From positions 186,001 to 250,000 of the forward strand of contig NZ_BARG01000038.1 of the NCBI RefSeq assembly GCF_000376565.1: a DNA stretch of 64,000 nucleotides. The letters are read 5' to 3'. Source of the stretch: Streptomyces hokutonensis. GTDB taxonomy: Bacteria > Actinomycetota > Actinomycetes > Streptomycetales > Streptomycetaceae. Of this stretch, positions 8,446-17,472 are shown piece after piece. The notes beneath the pieces were generated by a model. It saw only the letters and a list, made by a program, of their open reading frames with translations. It did not search any database and was not told the origin of the DNA. The first letter of the stretch is position 1. Every line of letters begins with the position of its first letter. A program made the position numbers and the translations under genes.

Positions 8446-10218
8446 ATGGCGTCGTCCACGGACAAGCCGCTCGACCACCGCTACCGCGACGAACACCCGA
8501 TCCGCACCCTCGCCTACCTGTTCCACGAGGACCGCAGACGCCTCGCCCTGGCCGTCGCCGTGTTCACGGTCAAGCACAGCCCCATCTGGCTGCTCCCGCT
8601 GATCACCGCGTCCATCATCGACACGGTCGTCCAGCACCAGCCGGTCAGCAGACTCTGGATCAGTACCGGCGTCATCCTGTTCATCCTGCTGATCAACTAC
8701 CCCCTGCACGTCCTCTACGTCCGCCTCCTCTACGGCAGCGTCCGCCGCATGGGCACCGACCTGCGCTCGGCCCTGTGCACCCGCATGCAGCAGCTCTCCA
8801 TCGGCTACCACTCCCGGGTCAGCGCCGGAGTGCTCCAGGCCAAGGTCGTACGGGACGTGGAGACCGTCGAGCAGATGGTCCAGCAGACCGCCGAGACCGG
8901 GCTCGGCGCGATCACCGTGCTCACCGGCGGACTGGTCATCATCGCCTTCCGCACACCGGAGTTCGTGCCCGTCTTCGTGGTCGTCGTGCCGGTCGCCGCC
9001 CTGCTCGTGTCCCGGCTGCGCGCCCGCCTCCGTACCCACAACGAGCACTTCCGCCACGAGGTCGAAACCCTGTCCTCACGCGTCACGGAGATGACCCGCC
9101 TCATCCCGGTCACCCGCGCCCACGGCCTGGAGGGCAAGGCGCTGCGCCGCATGGACGGCACCCTGCGCCGCCTCCTCACCACCGGAAACCGCCTCGACCT
9201 CCTCAACGGCCGCTTCGGCTCGCTGGCCTGGGTGGTGCTGAACGTCGTCGGCGTCCTGGTCCTCGCCGGTGCGGCCCTGGTGTCGTACTACGGCGTCTGG
9301 GGCGTCACCGCCGGTGACGTCGTCATGCTCAGCGCCTTCCTGACCACCCTCACCAACTCGACCACGACCCTCATGGGCCTGGCCCCGGTCATCACGAAGG
9401 GCCTGGAATCGGTCCGTTCGGTCGGCGAGGTGCTCCAGGCACCAGAGTTGGAGGACAACGAGGGCAAGGAGGTGGTCACCGCGGTACGCGGAGCCGTCAC
9501 CTTCCGGAACGTCGGCCACACCTACGACGGTGGCCAACTCCGTCCCGCCGTCCACGACTTCACCCTCACCGTCGCACCCGGCGAGACCGTCGCCCTCGTC
9601 GGCGCGTCCGGCGCCGGCAAGTCCACGGTCCTCAACCTCGTCATCGGCTTCATCCGCCCCACCGCCGGCCAACTCCTCCTCGACGGCACCGACATGAACA
9701 CCCTCGACCTGCGCACGTACCGCCGCTTCGTCTCGGTCGTCCCCCAGGAGTCGATCCTCTTCGACGGCACGATCCGCGACAACGTGGCCTACGGCATGGA
9801 CGACGCCGACGAGGAGTCGGTACGCGCGGCGCTGCGGGACGCCAACGCCCTCGAGTTCGTGGACAAGTTGCCGCAGGGACTGGAGACCCTGGTCGGCGAG
9901 CGCGGGGCCCGGCTGTCCGGCGGCCAGCGTCAACGCCTCGCCATCGCACGGGCGTTGATCCGCGACCCCAAGGTCCTCGTCCTGGACGAGGCGACCTCGG
10001 CCCTGGACACCCGCTCGGAGGCGCTCGTCCAACAGGCCCTCGCCCGACTGCTGCACGGCCGTACGACCTTCGTCGTCGCGCACCGCCTGTCCACCGTCCG
10101 GAGCGCCGACCGCATCGTGGTGATGGGTGACGGCGAGATCCTGGAGGTCGGCACGCACGACGAACTCCTGCGCCGGGGCGGGGCGTACACGGCGCTCCAC
10201 AGCGGGCAGGTCGCCTGA
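8446..10218 (+). CDS. ABC exporter, fused membrane and ATPase domains
   Basis: 590-residue half-transporter that would act as a dimer. Residues about 35-320 form the six-helix ABC exporter membrane domain. The ATPase domain has Walker A GASGAGKST at about 386, signature LSGGQRQRLAIARAL at about 489, Walker B VLVLDEATSALD at about 510-520 and the H-loop VAHRLST. Start ATG 8446 lies after GGGGGAGG. It is followed 69 bp later by a DUF5133 gene. Substrate, drug or lipid, is unknown. Confidence 0.9.
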   Translation: MASSTDKPLDHRYRDEHPIRTLAYLFHEDRRRLALAVAVFTVKHSPIWLLPLITASIIDTVVQHQPVSRLWISTGVILFILLINYPLHVLYVRLLYGSVRRMGTDLRSALCTRMQQLSIGYHSRVSAGVLQAKVVRDVETVEQMVQQTAETGLGAITVLTGGLVIIAFRTPEFVPVFVVVVPVAALLVSRLRARLRTHNEHFRHEVETLSSRVTEMTRLIPVTRAHGLEGKALRRMDGTLRRLLTTGNRLDLLNGRFGSLAWVVLNVVGVLVLAGAALVSYYGVWGVTAGDVVMLSAFLTTLTNSTTTLMGLAPVITKGLESVRSVGEVLQAPELEDNEGKEVVTAVRGAVTFRNVGHTYDGGQLRPAVHDFTLTVAPGETVALVGASGAGKSTVLNLVIGFIRPTAGQLLLDGTDMNTLDLRTYRRFVSVVPQESILFDGTIRDNVAYGMDDADEESVRAALRDANALEFVDKLPQGLETLVGERGARLSGGQRQRLAIARALIRDPKVLVLDEATSALDTRSEALVQQALARLLHGRTTFVVAHRLSTVRSADRIVVMGDGEILEVGTHDELLRRGGAYTALHSGQVA

Positions 10219-10287
10219 CCTGACCTCTTGACGCTTGATCCGGCTCAGGCGGGGCACACGAAGCGCAAATCGAGAGAGGGGCGCTCC

Positions 10288-10518
10288 GTGCTCGTGCCGG
10301 ACCCGAAGGCCGTCAGGAAACTGCTCACCCGGTACGCGGTGCTGCGCATCGCCCAGGCGGAGAGGCAACGCCCGGAGACGGCCGCCGAGTTGAACGACGT
10401 CAGCTACACCCTGTGCGTGATGACGGGCACCACGGACATCCGCGAAGCCATCGCCAAGGCGGACGCCCTGCTGGCGGCGGCCCGTGACGCGACCGCGGAC
10501 GACCGCGCCCTCGCGTAG
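10288..10518 (+). CDS. DUF5133 family small protein
   Basis: 76-residue helical protein of the Streptomyces family DUF5133: starts VLVPDPKAVRKLLTRYA and carries the conserved YTLCVMTGT segment and a C-terminal helix KADALLAAA. GTG 10288 is chosen because homologous proteins begin at this point and GAGAGAGGGG precedes it; an upstream ATG at 10228 adds residues unlike the family. Function not known. Its stop is five bases from the convergent regulator's stop. Confidence 0.75.
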   Translation: MLVPDPKAVRKLLTRYAVLRIAQAERQRPETAAELNDVSYTLCVMTGTTDIREAIAKADALLAAARDATADDRALA

Positions 10519-10523
10519 AGCCT

Positions 10524-11492
10524 TCAGGAGAGCGCCACTTCACGCGCCGTCCTGCCGTGGAACGCCGAGCGGTACGCCTGAGGGCTCGTGCCGACGACCT
10601 TTCGGAAGCGCTCGCGGAACGCGGTGGGGGAGCCGAACCCGGCCTGCTGGGCGACTCGTTCGATCGGATGGTCGCTGTTCTCCAGCAGGTACTGGGCGCG
10701 TCGGACCCGGGCGCGCAGCAGCCACTGGAGCGGTGTGCTGCCCGTCTGTTCGCGGAATCGGCGGCTGAACGTCCGCTCGCTCATGCCCGATCGCGCGGCC
10801 AGCGCCCCCAACGTGACCTCGTGGGCGAGGTTGTCCTCGATCCACTGCAGGAGCGGTTCGAGGGTCGAGCCCTGGGGGACCGGTGGGTGCCGGTGCACGA
10901 TGAACTGAGCCTGCCCGCCCTCGCGTTCGAGGGGCATGACCGAGAGGCGGGCCGCGTCGGCGGCGACGGCCGAGCCGAAGTCCCGGCGGATGAGGTGCAG
11001 ACACAGGTCGAGCCCGGCGGCGGCCCCGGCCGAGGTGAGGATCTGCCCGTTGTCGACGTACAGCACGTCCGGTTCCACCTCGACCAGCGGATACTCGCGG
11101 GCCAGCAGGTCCGCGGCGATCCAGTGGGTGGTGGCGCGCAGCCCGTCCAGCAGCCCGGCCGCGGCGAGCACGAAGGCACCGGCGCAGATCGACACGATCC
11201 GGGTACCCGCCGCCGCTGCCTCCCGCAACGCCGCCAGCACCCGCGCGGAGGGCGGCGCGGCCCGCTCCGAGCAGCCGGGGACGATGACGGTGTCGGCGTC
11301 CGCCAGCGCCTCCAGCCCGTGGTCGACCCGCAGCGCGAACCCGTCCGTCCGCACCTCCGGCGTCTCCCCGCACACCCGGATCCGGTAGGCGTTCCGGCCG
11401 TCGGGCAGCCGGGTTCGGCCGAACACCTCCATCGGGGTCGCCATGTCGAACGGCACCACATGATCGAGAACGAGGATCGCGACGGTATGCAT
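10524..11492 (-). CDS. GlxA-type AraC family transcriptional regulator
   Basis: 322-residue regulator. Residues 1-190 form a DJ-1/PfpI glutamine-amidotransferase-like sensor domain, with Cys in VSICAGAFVL at the nucleophile-elbow position. Residues about 220-315 are the double HTH of AraC regulators (LGALAARSGMSERTFSRRF and IERVAQQAGFGSPTAFRERF). Start ATG 11492. It is divergent, across 144 bp, from a small membrane protein, which is its likely target. Confidence 0.88.
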   Translation of the reverse strand: MHTVAILVLDHVVPFDMATPMEVFGRTRLPDGRNAYRIRVCGETPEVRTDGFALRVDHGLEALADADTVIVPGCSERAAPPSARVLAALREAAAAGTRIVSICAGAFVLAAAGLLDGLRATTHWIAADLLAREYPLVEVEPDVLYVDNGQILTSAGAAAGLDLCLHLIRRDFGSAVAADAARLSVMPLEREGGQAQFIVHRHPPVPQGSTLEPLLQWIEDNLAHEVTLGALAARSGMSERTFSRRFREQTGSTPLQWLLRARVRRAQYLLENSDHPIERVAQQAGFGSPTAFRERFRKVVGTSPQAYRSAFHGRTAREVALS

Positions 11493-11636
11493 GAACACCA
11501 CGATAGGCAGATTCCCGCCAGCCCGGTGACAAGGCCCTATGTCCCTCAAGCCTGACCACAGAGGTTGGCGGGAATCCGTTGGAAGCTGTCATTCCAGCCC
11601 CTGTGCGGTCGGCCGGGACCTCCCTAGCCTGGGCCG

Positions 11637-12104
11637 GTGACCAAGATCCTTCTCGCACTGCATGTGCTGGCCGCCATCGTCGCGGTCGGCCCCGTGACCG
11701 TGGCCGCCAGCATGTTCCCACCGGCGGCCCGCCGCGCTCTCACCGGTACGGCCGGTCCCGACGCGGGGGTGACGACCGTACGACTGCTGCACCGCATCTG
11801 CCGCCTCTACGGCGCGGTCGGCCTCGCGGTGCCCCTCTTCGGCTTCGCCACCGCCGCCGCGATGGGCGTCCTGGGCAGCGGCTGGCTCATCGCCTCCATC
11901 ACCCTCACCGCGGTGGCGGCCGGCCTCCTGATCGCCTTCGTGCTGCCGCGTCAGGACGAACTCCTTGAGGAACTCGGCGCGGGAAAGCCCGTGGAGCGCG
12001 CCGGGACCGTTCAACTCGCCATGTTCACCGGCATCTTCAACCTGCTGTGGGCCACCGTCACCGTCCTCATGATCATCCGCCCCGGCTCGACCACGGGCGC
12101 CTGA
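11637..12104 (+). CDS. Small four-helix membrane protein
   Basis: 155-residue protein with four hydrophobic helices (about 5-25, 58-80, 85-105, 130-150), resembling DUF2269-type predicted membrane proteins, though that link is only by appearance. GTG 11637 (GTGACCAAG) is the start. It is divergent from the GlxA-type regulator and its stop lies four bases from the convergent phosphatase gene. No catalytic motif is seen. Confidence 0.65.
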   Translation: MTKILLALHVLAAIVAVGPVTVAASMFPPAARRALTGTAGPDAGVTTVRLLHRICRLYGAVGLAVPLFGFATAAAMGVLGSGWLIASITLTAVAAGLLIAFVLPRQDELLEELGAGKPVERAGTVQLAMFTGIFNLLWATVTVLMIIRPGSTTGA

Positions 12105-12108
12105 CCGG

Positions 12109-14145
12109 TCAGCCCGTGGCGCGGACCAGGAGGAGCGCGACATCGTCGTCGGGCTCCGGGCGCAGGGCGTTGAGGAGCATGTCGCTCGTCTGTTCCAGGG
12201 GACGGCGGGAACTCTGCAACAGCCGCGTCAGGGTGTGCAGCCCCACGTCGATCGACTCACCCCGGTTCTCCACCAGCCCGTCGGAGTACAGGGCGAGCAA
12301 CGCGCCCGTGGTGAACGGCACTTCGGCGGTCCCGAAGTCCACTCCGCCGACACCGAGCGGGACTCCGCCGGGGATGTCGAGGAGTTCCGCATGGCCGTCG
12401 GGGCGGATCAGGACGGGCGGCAGATGTCCGGCGCTGGACAGGGCGCAGGTGCCCCGGCCGAGGTCGACCACGCCGTACGCGCAGGTCGCGATCGTGTCGA
12501 GGGAGCCGGTGAGGTCGTCGAGGTGGTGCAGCAACTCCGCCGGGGGCAGGTCGAGTCGGGCCAGCGCGCGGGTCGCGGTGCTCAACTGCCCCATGATGGC
12601 GGCCGCTTGGACACCCTTGCCCATCACGTCGCCGACGACGAGCCCGGTCCGGCCGGGCCCCAGCGGCAGCACGTCGTACCAGTCGCCCCCGACCTCGCTC
12701 AGCGCCGGCAGATAGCGGGCGGCGATGTCGAGCCCCTCCTGCCGGGCCGGGGCCGGCGGCAGCAGGCTGCGCTGCAGGGTCAGCGCGGTGGTGCGCTCAC
12801 GGCCGTAGAGGCGGGCGTTGTCGATGCAGATCGCGGCGCGCGCGGCGAGTTCCGAGGCGAGGAGGCGGTCCTGTTCGTCGAAGGGGCGCTCGTTGACGGT
12901 GCGGTAGAGGCTCAGCGTGCCGAGGACCTCGCCGCGGGCCATCAGCGGGACGGCGAGGTAGGAGTGGACGCCCGCCGCGCGCAGTGTCTGGGCGGCGCGT
13001 GCGTCCCTGGCGATGCGTCGCATCATCGGCCGGTCCACCCGCTCCACCAGGATCGGCCCGGCCTCGCGCACGCACTGGGTGATGATGCGGTGAGGGCCGT
13101 AGGTGGCCAGTTCGCCGACCGGGTCCGCCGCGTGGATCGCGTCGGTGAGGTATCCGGCCGCGACGGCCAGTGCCCGGAACTCGACCTGCGCGTCCCCGGC
13201 CACCGGAGTGATGCGGCCGTGCGCCACGACCGACTCCAGTACGTCTACGGCCGCCAGGTCGGCCACATGCGGCACCGCCACGTCGGCCAGCTCCCGCGCG
13301 GTCTGCTGGAGGTCCAGCGTCGTCCCGATCCGCACCCCGGCCTCCGCCACCACGGACAGGTGCTGGCGGGCCTGCGCGACCTCGGCCGCCGCCTGCTCCC
13401 GCTCGGTGACGTCCAGGACGGCCATCGCGAGCCCGAGCACCCGGCCCTGCGCGTCCTCGATGCGGTGGTACGACTCCGAGTACGCCCGCTCCACGGCGTC
13501 GGCCGCCGTACGGCCCACGGTCTGCTGGTCGAGCAGCGGCTTGCCGGTGATCAGCACATGCCGCATCCGTGACTCGATGGCCGCCACGTCCAGACCCGGC
13601 AGCACCTCGCCCACCCGACGCCCGACGACCTCCGCCTCCGGCACGCCGTTGATGCGCTCCAGGGCCGGGTTCACCGTGACCCACCGCAGATCGGTGTCGA
13701 ACACGGCGATGCCCACCGGCGTCTGTCGCACCAGGCTGTGGGACAGCGCCAGGTCCCGTTCCACGCCCCGTACCGTCGTGGCGTCCGCCGCGAGACCCAG
13801 CAGATGCGCCTGGCCGTGGCTGTCGCGCAGCCGCATGGTGCGGAACTCCACGGGCCGCTCGGTGCCGTCCCGGTGCAGCAGTGGGAAGACGCCCGCCCAG
13901 CGGGCACCGGAGCCCACCTGGGCGAACAGTTCACGTGCCCGGACCCGGTCGTCGGGCGACACCAGCAGCCGGTCGGCGCGCTGCGTCAGCGCCTCCTCGG
14001 CGGAGTAGCCGAGCAGTTGCTCCGCTTCGGGACTCCACAGCGCGATGTACCCGCCGGCGTCCAGGACCACCGCCGCGACCTGCAACAGGTCCAGCAGTCC
14101 TCCCGAGGCGGCCGTGACACCGTCCTCGGCACCGTACGCGTCCAT
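12109..14145 (-). CDS. PAS-PAS-GAF-SpoIIE (PP2C) serine phosphatase
   Basis: 678-residue cytosolic phosphatase of the partner-switching type, expected to dephosphorylate an anti-sigma-factor antagonist. Domains in order: PAS about 17-130, second PAS about 135-255 with the start of a PAC motif (VLDVTEREQ), GAF about 285-450, PP2C about 470-675. Metal-binding motifs are present: VGGDWYDVLPL, VVGDVMGKG, YSDGLVE and DDDVALLLV. Unlike the second phosphatase at 23.2 kb it has no C-terminal ATPase domain. ATG 14145 has GGAAGGAG upstream. Divergent from the serine hydrolase gene. Confidence 0.88.
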   Translation of the reverse strand: MDAYGAEDGVTAASGGLLDLLQVAAVVLDAGGYIALWSPEAEQLLGYSAEEALTQRADRLLVSPDDRVRARELFAQVGSGARWAGVFPLLHRDGTERPVEFRTMRLRDSHGQAHLLGLAADATTVRGVERDLALSHSLVRQTPVGIAVFDTDLRWVTVNPALERINGVPEAEVVGRRVGEVLPGLDVAAIESRMRHVLITGKPLLDQQTVGRTAADAVERAYSESYHRIEDAQGRVLGLAMAVLDVTEREQAAAEVAQARQHLSVVAEAGVRIGTTLDLQQTARELADVAVPHVADLAAVDVLESVVAHGRITPVAGDAQVEFRALAVAAGYLTDAIHAADPVGELATYGPHRIITQCVREAGPILVERVDRPMMRRIARDARAAQTLRAAGVHSYLAVPLMARGEVLGTLSLYRTVNERPFDEQDRLLASELAARAAICIDNARLYGRERTTALTLQRSLLPPAPARQEGLDIAARYLPALSEVGGDWYDVLPLGPGRTGLVVGDVMGKGVQAAAIMGQLSTATRALARLDLPPAELLHHLDDLTGSLDTIATCAYGVVDLGRGTCALSSAGHLPPVLIRPDGHAELLDIPGGVPLGVGGVDFGTAEVPFTTGALLALYSDGLVENRGESIDVGLHTLTRLLQSSRRPLEQTSDMLLNALRPEPDDDVALLLVRATG

Positions 14146-14345
14146 CCAGCCGCTCCTTCCGGCGCGGCACGACACCACCAAGATCCGCACCGCCGGTCAT
14201 CCGATTACGGCACAGCCCGCCCCACCCGGCAACACCGTGAGGACAGGGGGAGCGGACGCGGCCGTATGGAGCACATACCCGCGCGGGCGCCGACGAGCCC
14301 CCGGATTCTGATCGTGCCCTGCCCCCACTCCCCACAGGACAGCCG

Positions 14346-15491
14346 ATGCCCTTTCCGCTCCGTCTCGTCTCCCTCCTGGTCGCCGGCTGCGTCGGCGCCC
14401 TCGTGCCCGTGTCGCCCGCCGCGGCCGACGACCTCTCCCTCCAGCGCGGCCTCGACGAACTGGTCGCCGCCCCGGACGGCCCGCCCGGCGTGATCGTCGT
14501 GCTGCGCGACGGCGACCGGCAGCGCGTCCTGCGGGCCGGCACCGCCGACGTCGCCACCGGCCGCCCGCTCGAAGCGGACGACCACACCCGGACCGCGAGC
14601 ACCAGCAAGGCGTTCAGTGGGGCGGTGGCCCTGAGTCTCGTACGACAGCACCGGCTCTCCCTCGACGACACGATCGGCAAGCGGCTGCCCCAACTGCCCA
14701 AGGCCTGGGGAGCAGTGACCCTGCGTCAGCTGTTGCAGCACACCAGTGGGCTCCCGGACTTCAGCCAGAGTGCGGAGTTCCGGAGCCTGATCCAGGCCGA
14801 CCCGCACCACCACTTCGACTCGCGGCGCCTGCTCGACTTCGTGGCGGGAGAGCCGCTGCGGTTCACGCCCGGCTCGCGGTACCAGTACTCCAACTCCGAC
14901 AACATCGCCGTGGCGCTGATGGCGGAGGCCGCGACCGGCGCGCGCTACGAGAACCTGCTCCGGCGCGACGTGTACCGGCCGCTGGGCCTGCGCGACACGA
15001 GCCTGCCGCAGGGGTACCGGATGCCGGAGCCGTACATGCACGGCTACACGGTCGGCGGACCGTCGGGACCCGAGGACGTCAGCGAGGCGATCGGCATGTC
15101 GGGGGTGTGGGCGTCCGGCGGCATCACCTCCTCACCCCGCGACCTCGCCTCGTTCATCGGCGGCTACGCCTCCGGAGCCCTCACCTCGAAGGCGGCGCTG
15201 CGGGAACAGCGGCACTGGATCCCCGGCGCCTCCGAACCGGCGGGACCGGGCAGCAACAGCGCGGGACTCGCCATCTTCCGCTACGAGACCCGCTGCGGGG
15301 TCGTTCTCGGACATACCGGAAACACTCTCGGTTACACACAGTTGATCGCGGCCACCCCCGACGGCCGGCGCGCGCTCACTTTCTCATTGACAACTCAGGT
15401 GAACCAGGCGGGGAACGCCACTCTGCTGAGCAAAGTGCGCGCGGTCGAGGAGGACGCGGTGTGCGCCCTCCTGGGGACATACGGGTCGTAA
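14346..15491 (+). CDS. Secreted serine hydrolase, beta-lactamase/DD-carboxypeptidase fold
   Basis: 381-residue exported protein with a Sec signal (residues 1-27, cleavage near PAAAD). The penicillin-binding-protein triad is complete: SxxK as S85-TS-K88, YSN at about 181, and HTG at 323. Class C beta-lactamase-related D-alanyl-D-alanine carboxypeptidases and esterases share this pattern. The size and the LLQHTSGLPDF motif fit the R61 DD-peptidase-like group. Whether it trims peptidoglycan or is an esterase is unresolved. Confidence 0.88.
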   Translation: MPFPLRLVSLLVAGCVGALVPVSPAAADDLSLQRGLDELVAAPDGPPGVIVVLRDGDRQRVLRAGTADVATGRPLEADDHTRTASTSKAFSGAVALSLVRQHRLSLDDTIGKRLPQLPKAWGAVTLRQLLQHTSGLPDFSQSAEFRSLIQADPHHHFDSRRLLDFVAGEPLRFTPGSRYQYSNSDNIAVALMAEAATGARYENLLRRDVYRPLGLRDTSLPQGYRMPEPYMHGYTVGGPSGPEDVSEAIGMSGVWASGGITSSPRDLASFIGGYASGALTSKAALREQRHWIPGASEPAGPGSNSAGLAIFRYETRCGVVLGHTGNTLGYTQLIAATPDGRRALTFSLTTQVNQAGNATLLSKVRAVEEDAVCALLGTYGS

Positions 15492-15519
15492 CACCACAGG
15501 CGTGCCGGACGCCTCCGGC

Positions 15520-16089
15520 ATGCCGCACCATGAGTGCGTGCACACGCGACTCACTTATCAACGGCAGGACGAGCGGGCGGCGTTCGCGCTCGCGGACGCG
15601 CTGGGACGCGCCGGGGCCGACGTCGTGCTCGACGTGTGGCCGACAACCGCGGACGGTGCCCCCGATCCGGAGACCGTCGTCGTCCTGCTGTGGTCGGCGG
15701 CGTGGGACCGAACACAGACGGAACCCGCGCCGCCCGGCACACACGTGCCCGTCCGCCTCGACGACACGCCGCTGCCGTCCGCCCTGGCCGGGCTGCGCCA
15801 CGTACGGCTCGCTCAGGGCCGGGGCCGGGTGTCGGACGAGGCGGCGGCGATGATCGTGCGCCTCGGCTTCCCGGCCCTCGTGCCGCCGCTCCCCGTTCGG
15901 GGCACGCCCACCGAAAACACCTTGGTGATCAGCGACTTCGGCCCTCTCGGGCTGTTCGCGAGCTGCCCGCGGTGCGGTGGGACCAGCGAACGGCTGCGCC
16001 CGTACGTCACGGTCGACCATCAGAACGACCGAGCGCTGCGGCTGGTCATCTGTGGCGCGTGCAACTGGCAGGACGACTGCGAACTGTGA
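15520..16089 (+). CDS. TIR-like domain with C-terminal zinc ribbon
   Basis: 189-residue protein with an unusual make-up. Residues about 10-105 follow the pattern of a bacterial TIR domain: strand RLTYQRQDE, helix of AALADAL type, VVLDVW, the hydrophobic strand VVVLLWSAAW, VPVRLDD and a final strand LRHVRL. The glutamate that TIR NADases carry after the SxxxxxW strand is not evident. The C-terminus has two CxxC pairs (SCPRCGG and ICGACNW) about 35 residues apart, as in a zinc ribbon. Start is uncertain: GTG 15502, ATG 15520 and GTG 15538 are in frame and none has a good ribosome site. It converges on tgmB. Confidence 0.5.
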   Translation: MPHHECVHTRLTYQRQDERAAFALADALGRAGADVVLDVWPTTADGAPDPETVVVLLWSAAWDRTQTEPAPPGTHVPVRLDDTPLPSALAGLRHVRLAQGRGRVSDEAAAMIVRLGFPALVPPLPVRGTPTENTLVISDFGPLGLFASCPRCGGTSERLRPYVTVDHQNDRALRLVICGACNWQDDCEL

Positions 16090-16113
16090 CCGCGGCGAAC
16101 CGTTTCCGCTACC

Positions 16114-17100
16114 TCAAGCGACCGTGCTGTCCGACCCGTTGACCAGGCCTTCCCGCTCCGGGGCGGCGGGCAGGGCGAGCCACTCCGCGATGGTGCGGGC
16201 GATCGGCTGGCCGGTGTCCGCCTCGACGAAGCCGAACTGGCCCGACTGGTTGCACTCCAGGAACCACCAGGTCCCGTCCCCGTCCTCGGCGAAGTCGAAG
16301 GCGCCGTAGGCCAGTTCGGCCTCGCGCAGATACGTCCGGACAGCCTCGGCGATACGCGGCGGGACCTCGGCGGGGTGCCACGGCTGGGCGGGTGCGGCGA
16401 AGCGGACGTCGACCTCGGCGGGGTCCGCGTCCGGGGCGGTCGCCATCCGGGCGGCCAGCATCCGGTCGCCCACCACGGTGAGCCGGATGTCGGCGCGCTT
16501 GGCGATCCGGCGTTGCAGCAGCGTGGGGCCGAAGGCCACGGCGGCGAAGTCGGTGTCCGGAGCGACCCGGCTGGTCGGCACCGCCCGGGGCGGATCCTGC
16601 GGGTGGGCACCGGAGACCGGCTTGACCACCAGGTCCGGGAAGCGCCGCGAGAACTCGCGGGCGGCCTGCGGGAACGTGGTGATGAGTGTGGCGGGCACCG
16701 GCAGTCCGCTGCGCTGGGCCAGTCGCAGCTGCCAGGGCTTGTGCCGGGCGCGGCGCGCCGCGTCGGGGTGGTTCATCCAGCGGGCGCCGGAGCCGCGCAG
16801 CATGCCGTAGAGCGCCTGTGAGGCCTCCTCGGTGAGCCACGCGGAGGGCTGCGGTGCGCGGTTCGCCGGGGCGCCCGGTCTGCGCACCCAGATGGAACGC
16901 AGTCCGCTCACGCTCACCAGCCGTCCGCCGGCCGCGAGATGGCCGCGGAAGGCTCCGTGGACGTACTCGCCGGAGAGCGCGACCCCGCCGGTGAGGTCGG
17001 CGGGATCGATCCGGACCACGGGGACGCCGGCCGCGTGCAGATGCACCATCACCAGGTCCGCGGTGACGTCCTCTTCGCAGGTAAGGACCAACACGGTCAT
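16114..17100 (-). CDS. tgmB: ATP-grasp RiPP maturase (graspetide ligase)
   Basis: 328-residue ATP-grasp ligase of the GRASP_SAV_5884 type, which links side chains of a ribosomal precursor through omega-ester or amide bonds using ATP. Visible features: N-terminal alpha/beta region (VLVLTCEEDVTADLV), IWVRRPG, the central ATP-grasp lysine strand DLVVKPVSG, and the metal-binding end of the fold WWFLECNQSGQFGFVE. It follows the precursor gene tgmA by 16 bp, so the two form one operon. The PIMT-like methyltransferase found in some related clusters is not present here. Confidence 0.9.
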   Translation of the reverse strand: MTVLVLTCEEDVTADLVMVHLHAAGVPVVRIDPADLTGGVALSGEYVHGAFRGHLAAGGRLVSVSGLRSIWVRRPGAPANRAPQPSAWLTEEASQALYGMLRGSGARWMNHPDAARRARHKPWQLRLAQRSGLPVPATLITTFPQAAREFSRRFPDLVVKPVSGAHPQDPPRAVPTSRVAPDTDFAAVAFGPTLLQRRIAKRADIRLTVVGDRMLAARMATAPDADPAEVDVRFAAPAQPWHPAEVPPRIAEAVRTYLREAELAYGAFDFAEDGDGTWWFLECNQSGQFGFVEADTGQPIARTIAEWLALPAAPEREGLVNGSDSTVA

Positions 17101-17116
17101 TTTCGTCGTTCCGTGT

Positions 17117-17308
17117 TCAGTCGTCGAAGTGAGTCTTCGATCCCGCGGTGGACGTCGTGGTCCCCAGTTCTCTCAGCAGAGCGAGATCATGGGCGGCGAC
17201 CCGTCCGTCGGCGAGCACGTTCAACTGCAGTCCGGAGTCGTAGCTGTACGGAGTGGTGAGCTCCAACTGTGCTGCCGGGCGAGCGTAGTTGAGCGCGAAC
17301 GGTTGCAT
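17117..17308 (-). CDS. tgmA: ATP-grasp-modified RiPP precursor
   Basis: 63-residue precursor of the GRASP_targ family. The leader contains MQPFALNYARP at the start and LQLNV (27-31), both conserved in the family. The C-terminus is the likely core: GTTTSTAGSKTHFDD (49-63), where Thr/Ser are potential hydroxyl donors, Lys58 a potential amine donor, and Asp62/Asp63 the acceptor carboxylates. ATG 17308 is preceded by GAGGGAGAG. The ligase tgmB begins 16 bp downstream. The ring pattern cannot be read from sequence. Confidence 0.9.
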   Translation of the reverse strand: MQPFALNYARPAAQLELTTPYSYDSGLQLNVLADGRVAAHDLALLRELGTTTSTAGSKTHFDD

Positions 17309-17472
17309 CGTCTCTCCCTCGTCGGTACTGCCTCGTGCAAGCGGTGGCCACCCTGCGAGGTCGCTTGGCCCGCTGACTTCCGTCTGCTTCCAGAGACTTA
17401 TACGAATCGAACGAGTGAATGGTTTCCTTACTCTGCGTAGTCATAGTAAGGAAGGTAAGACGCTCGCCGGGT

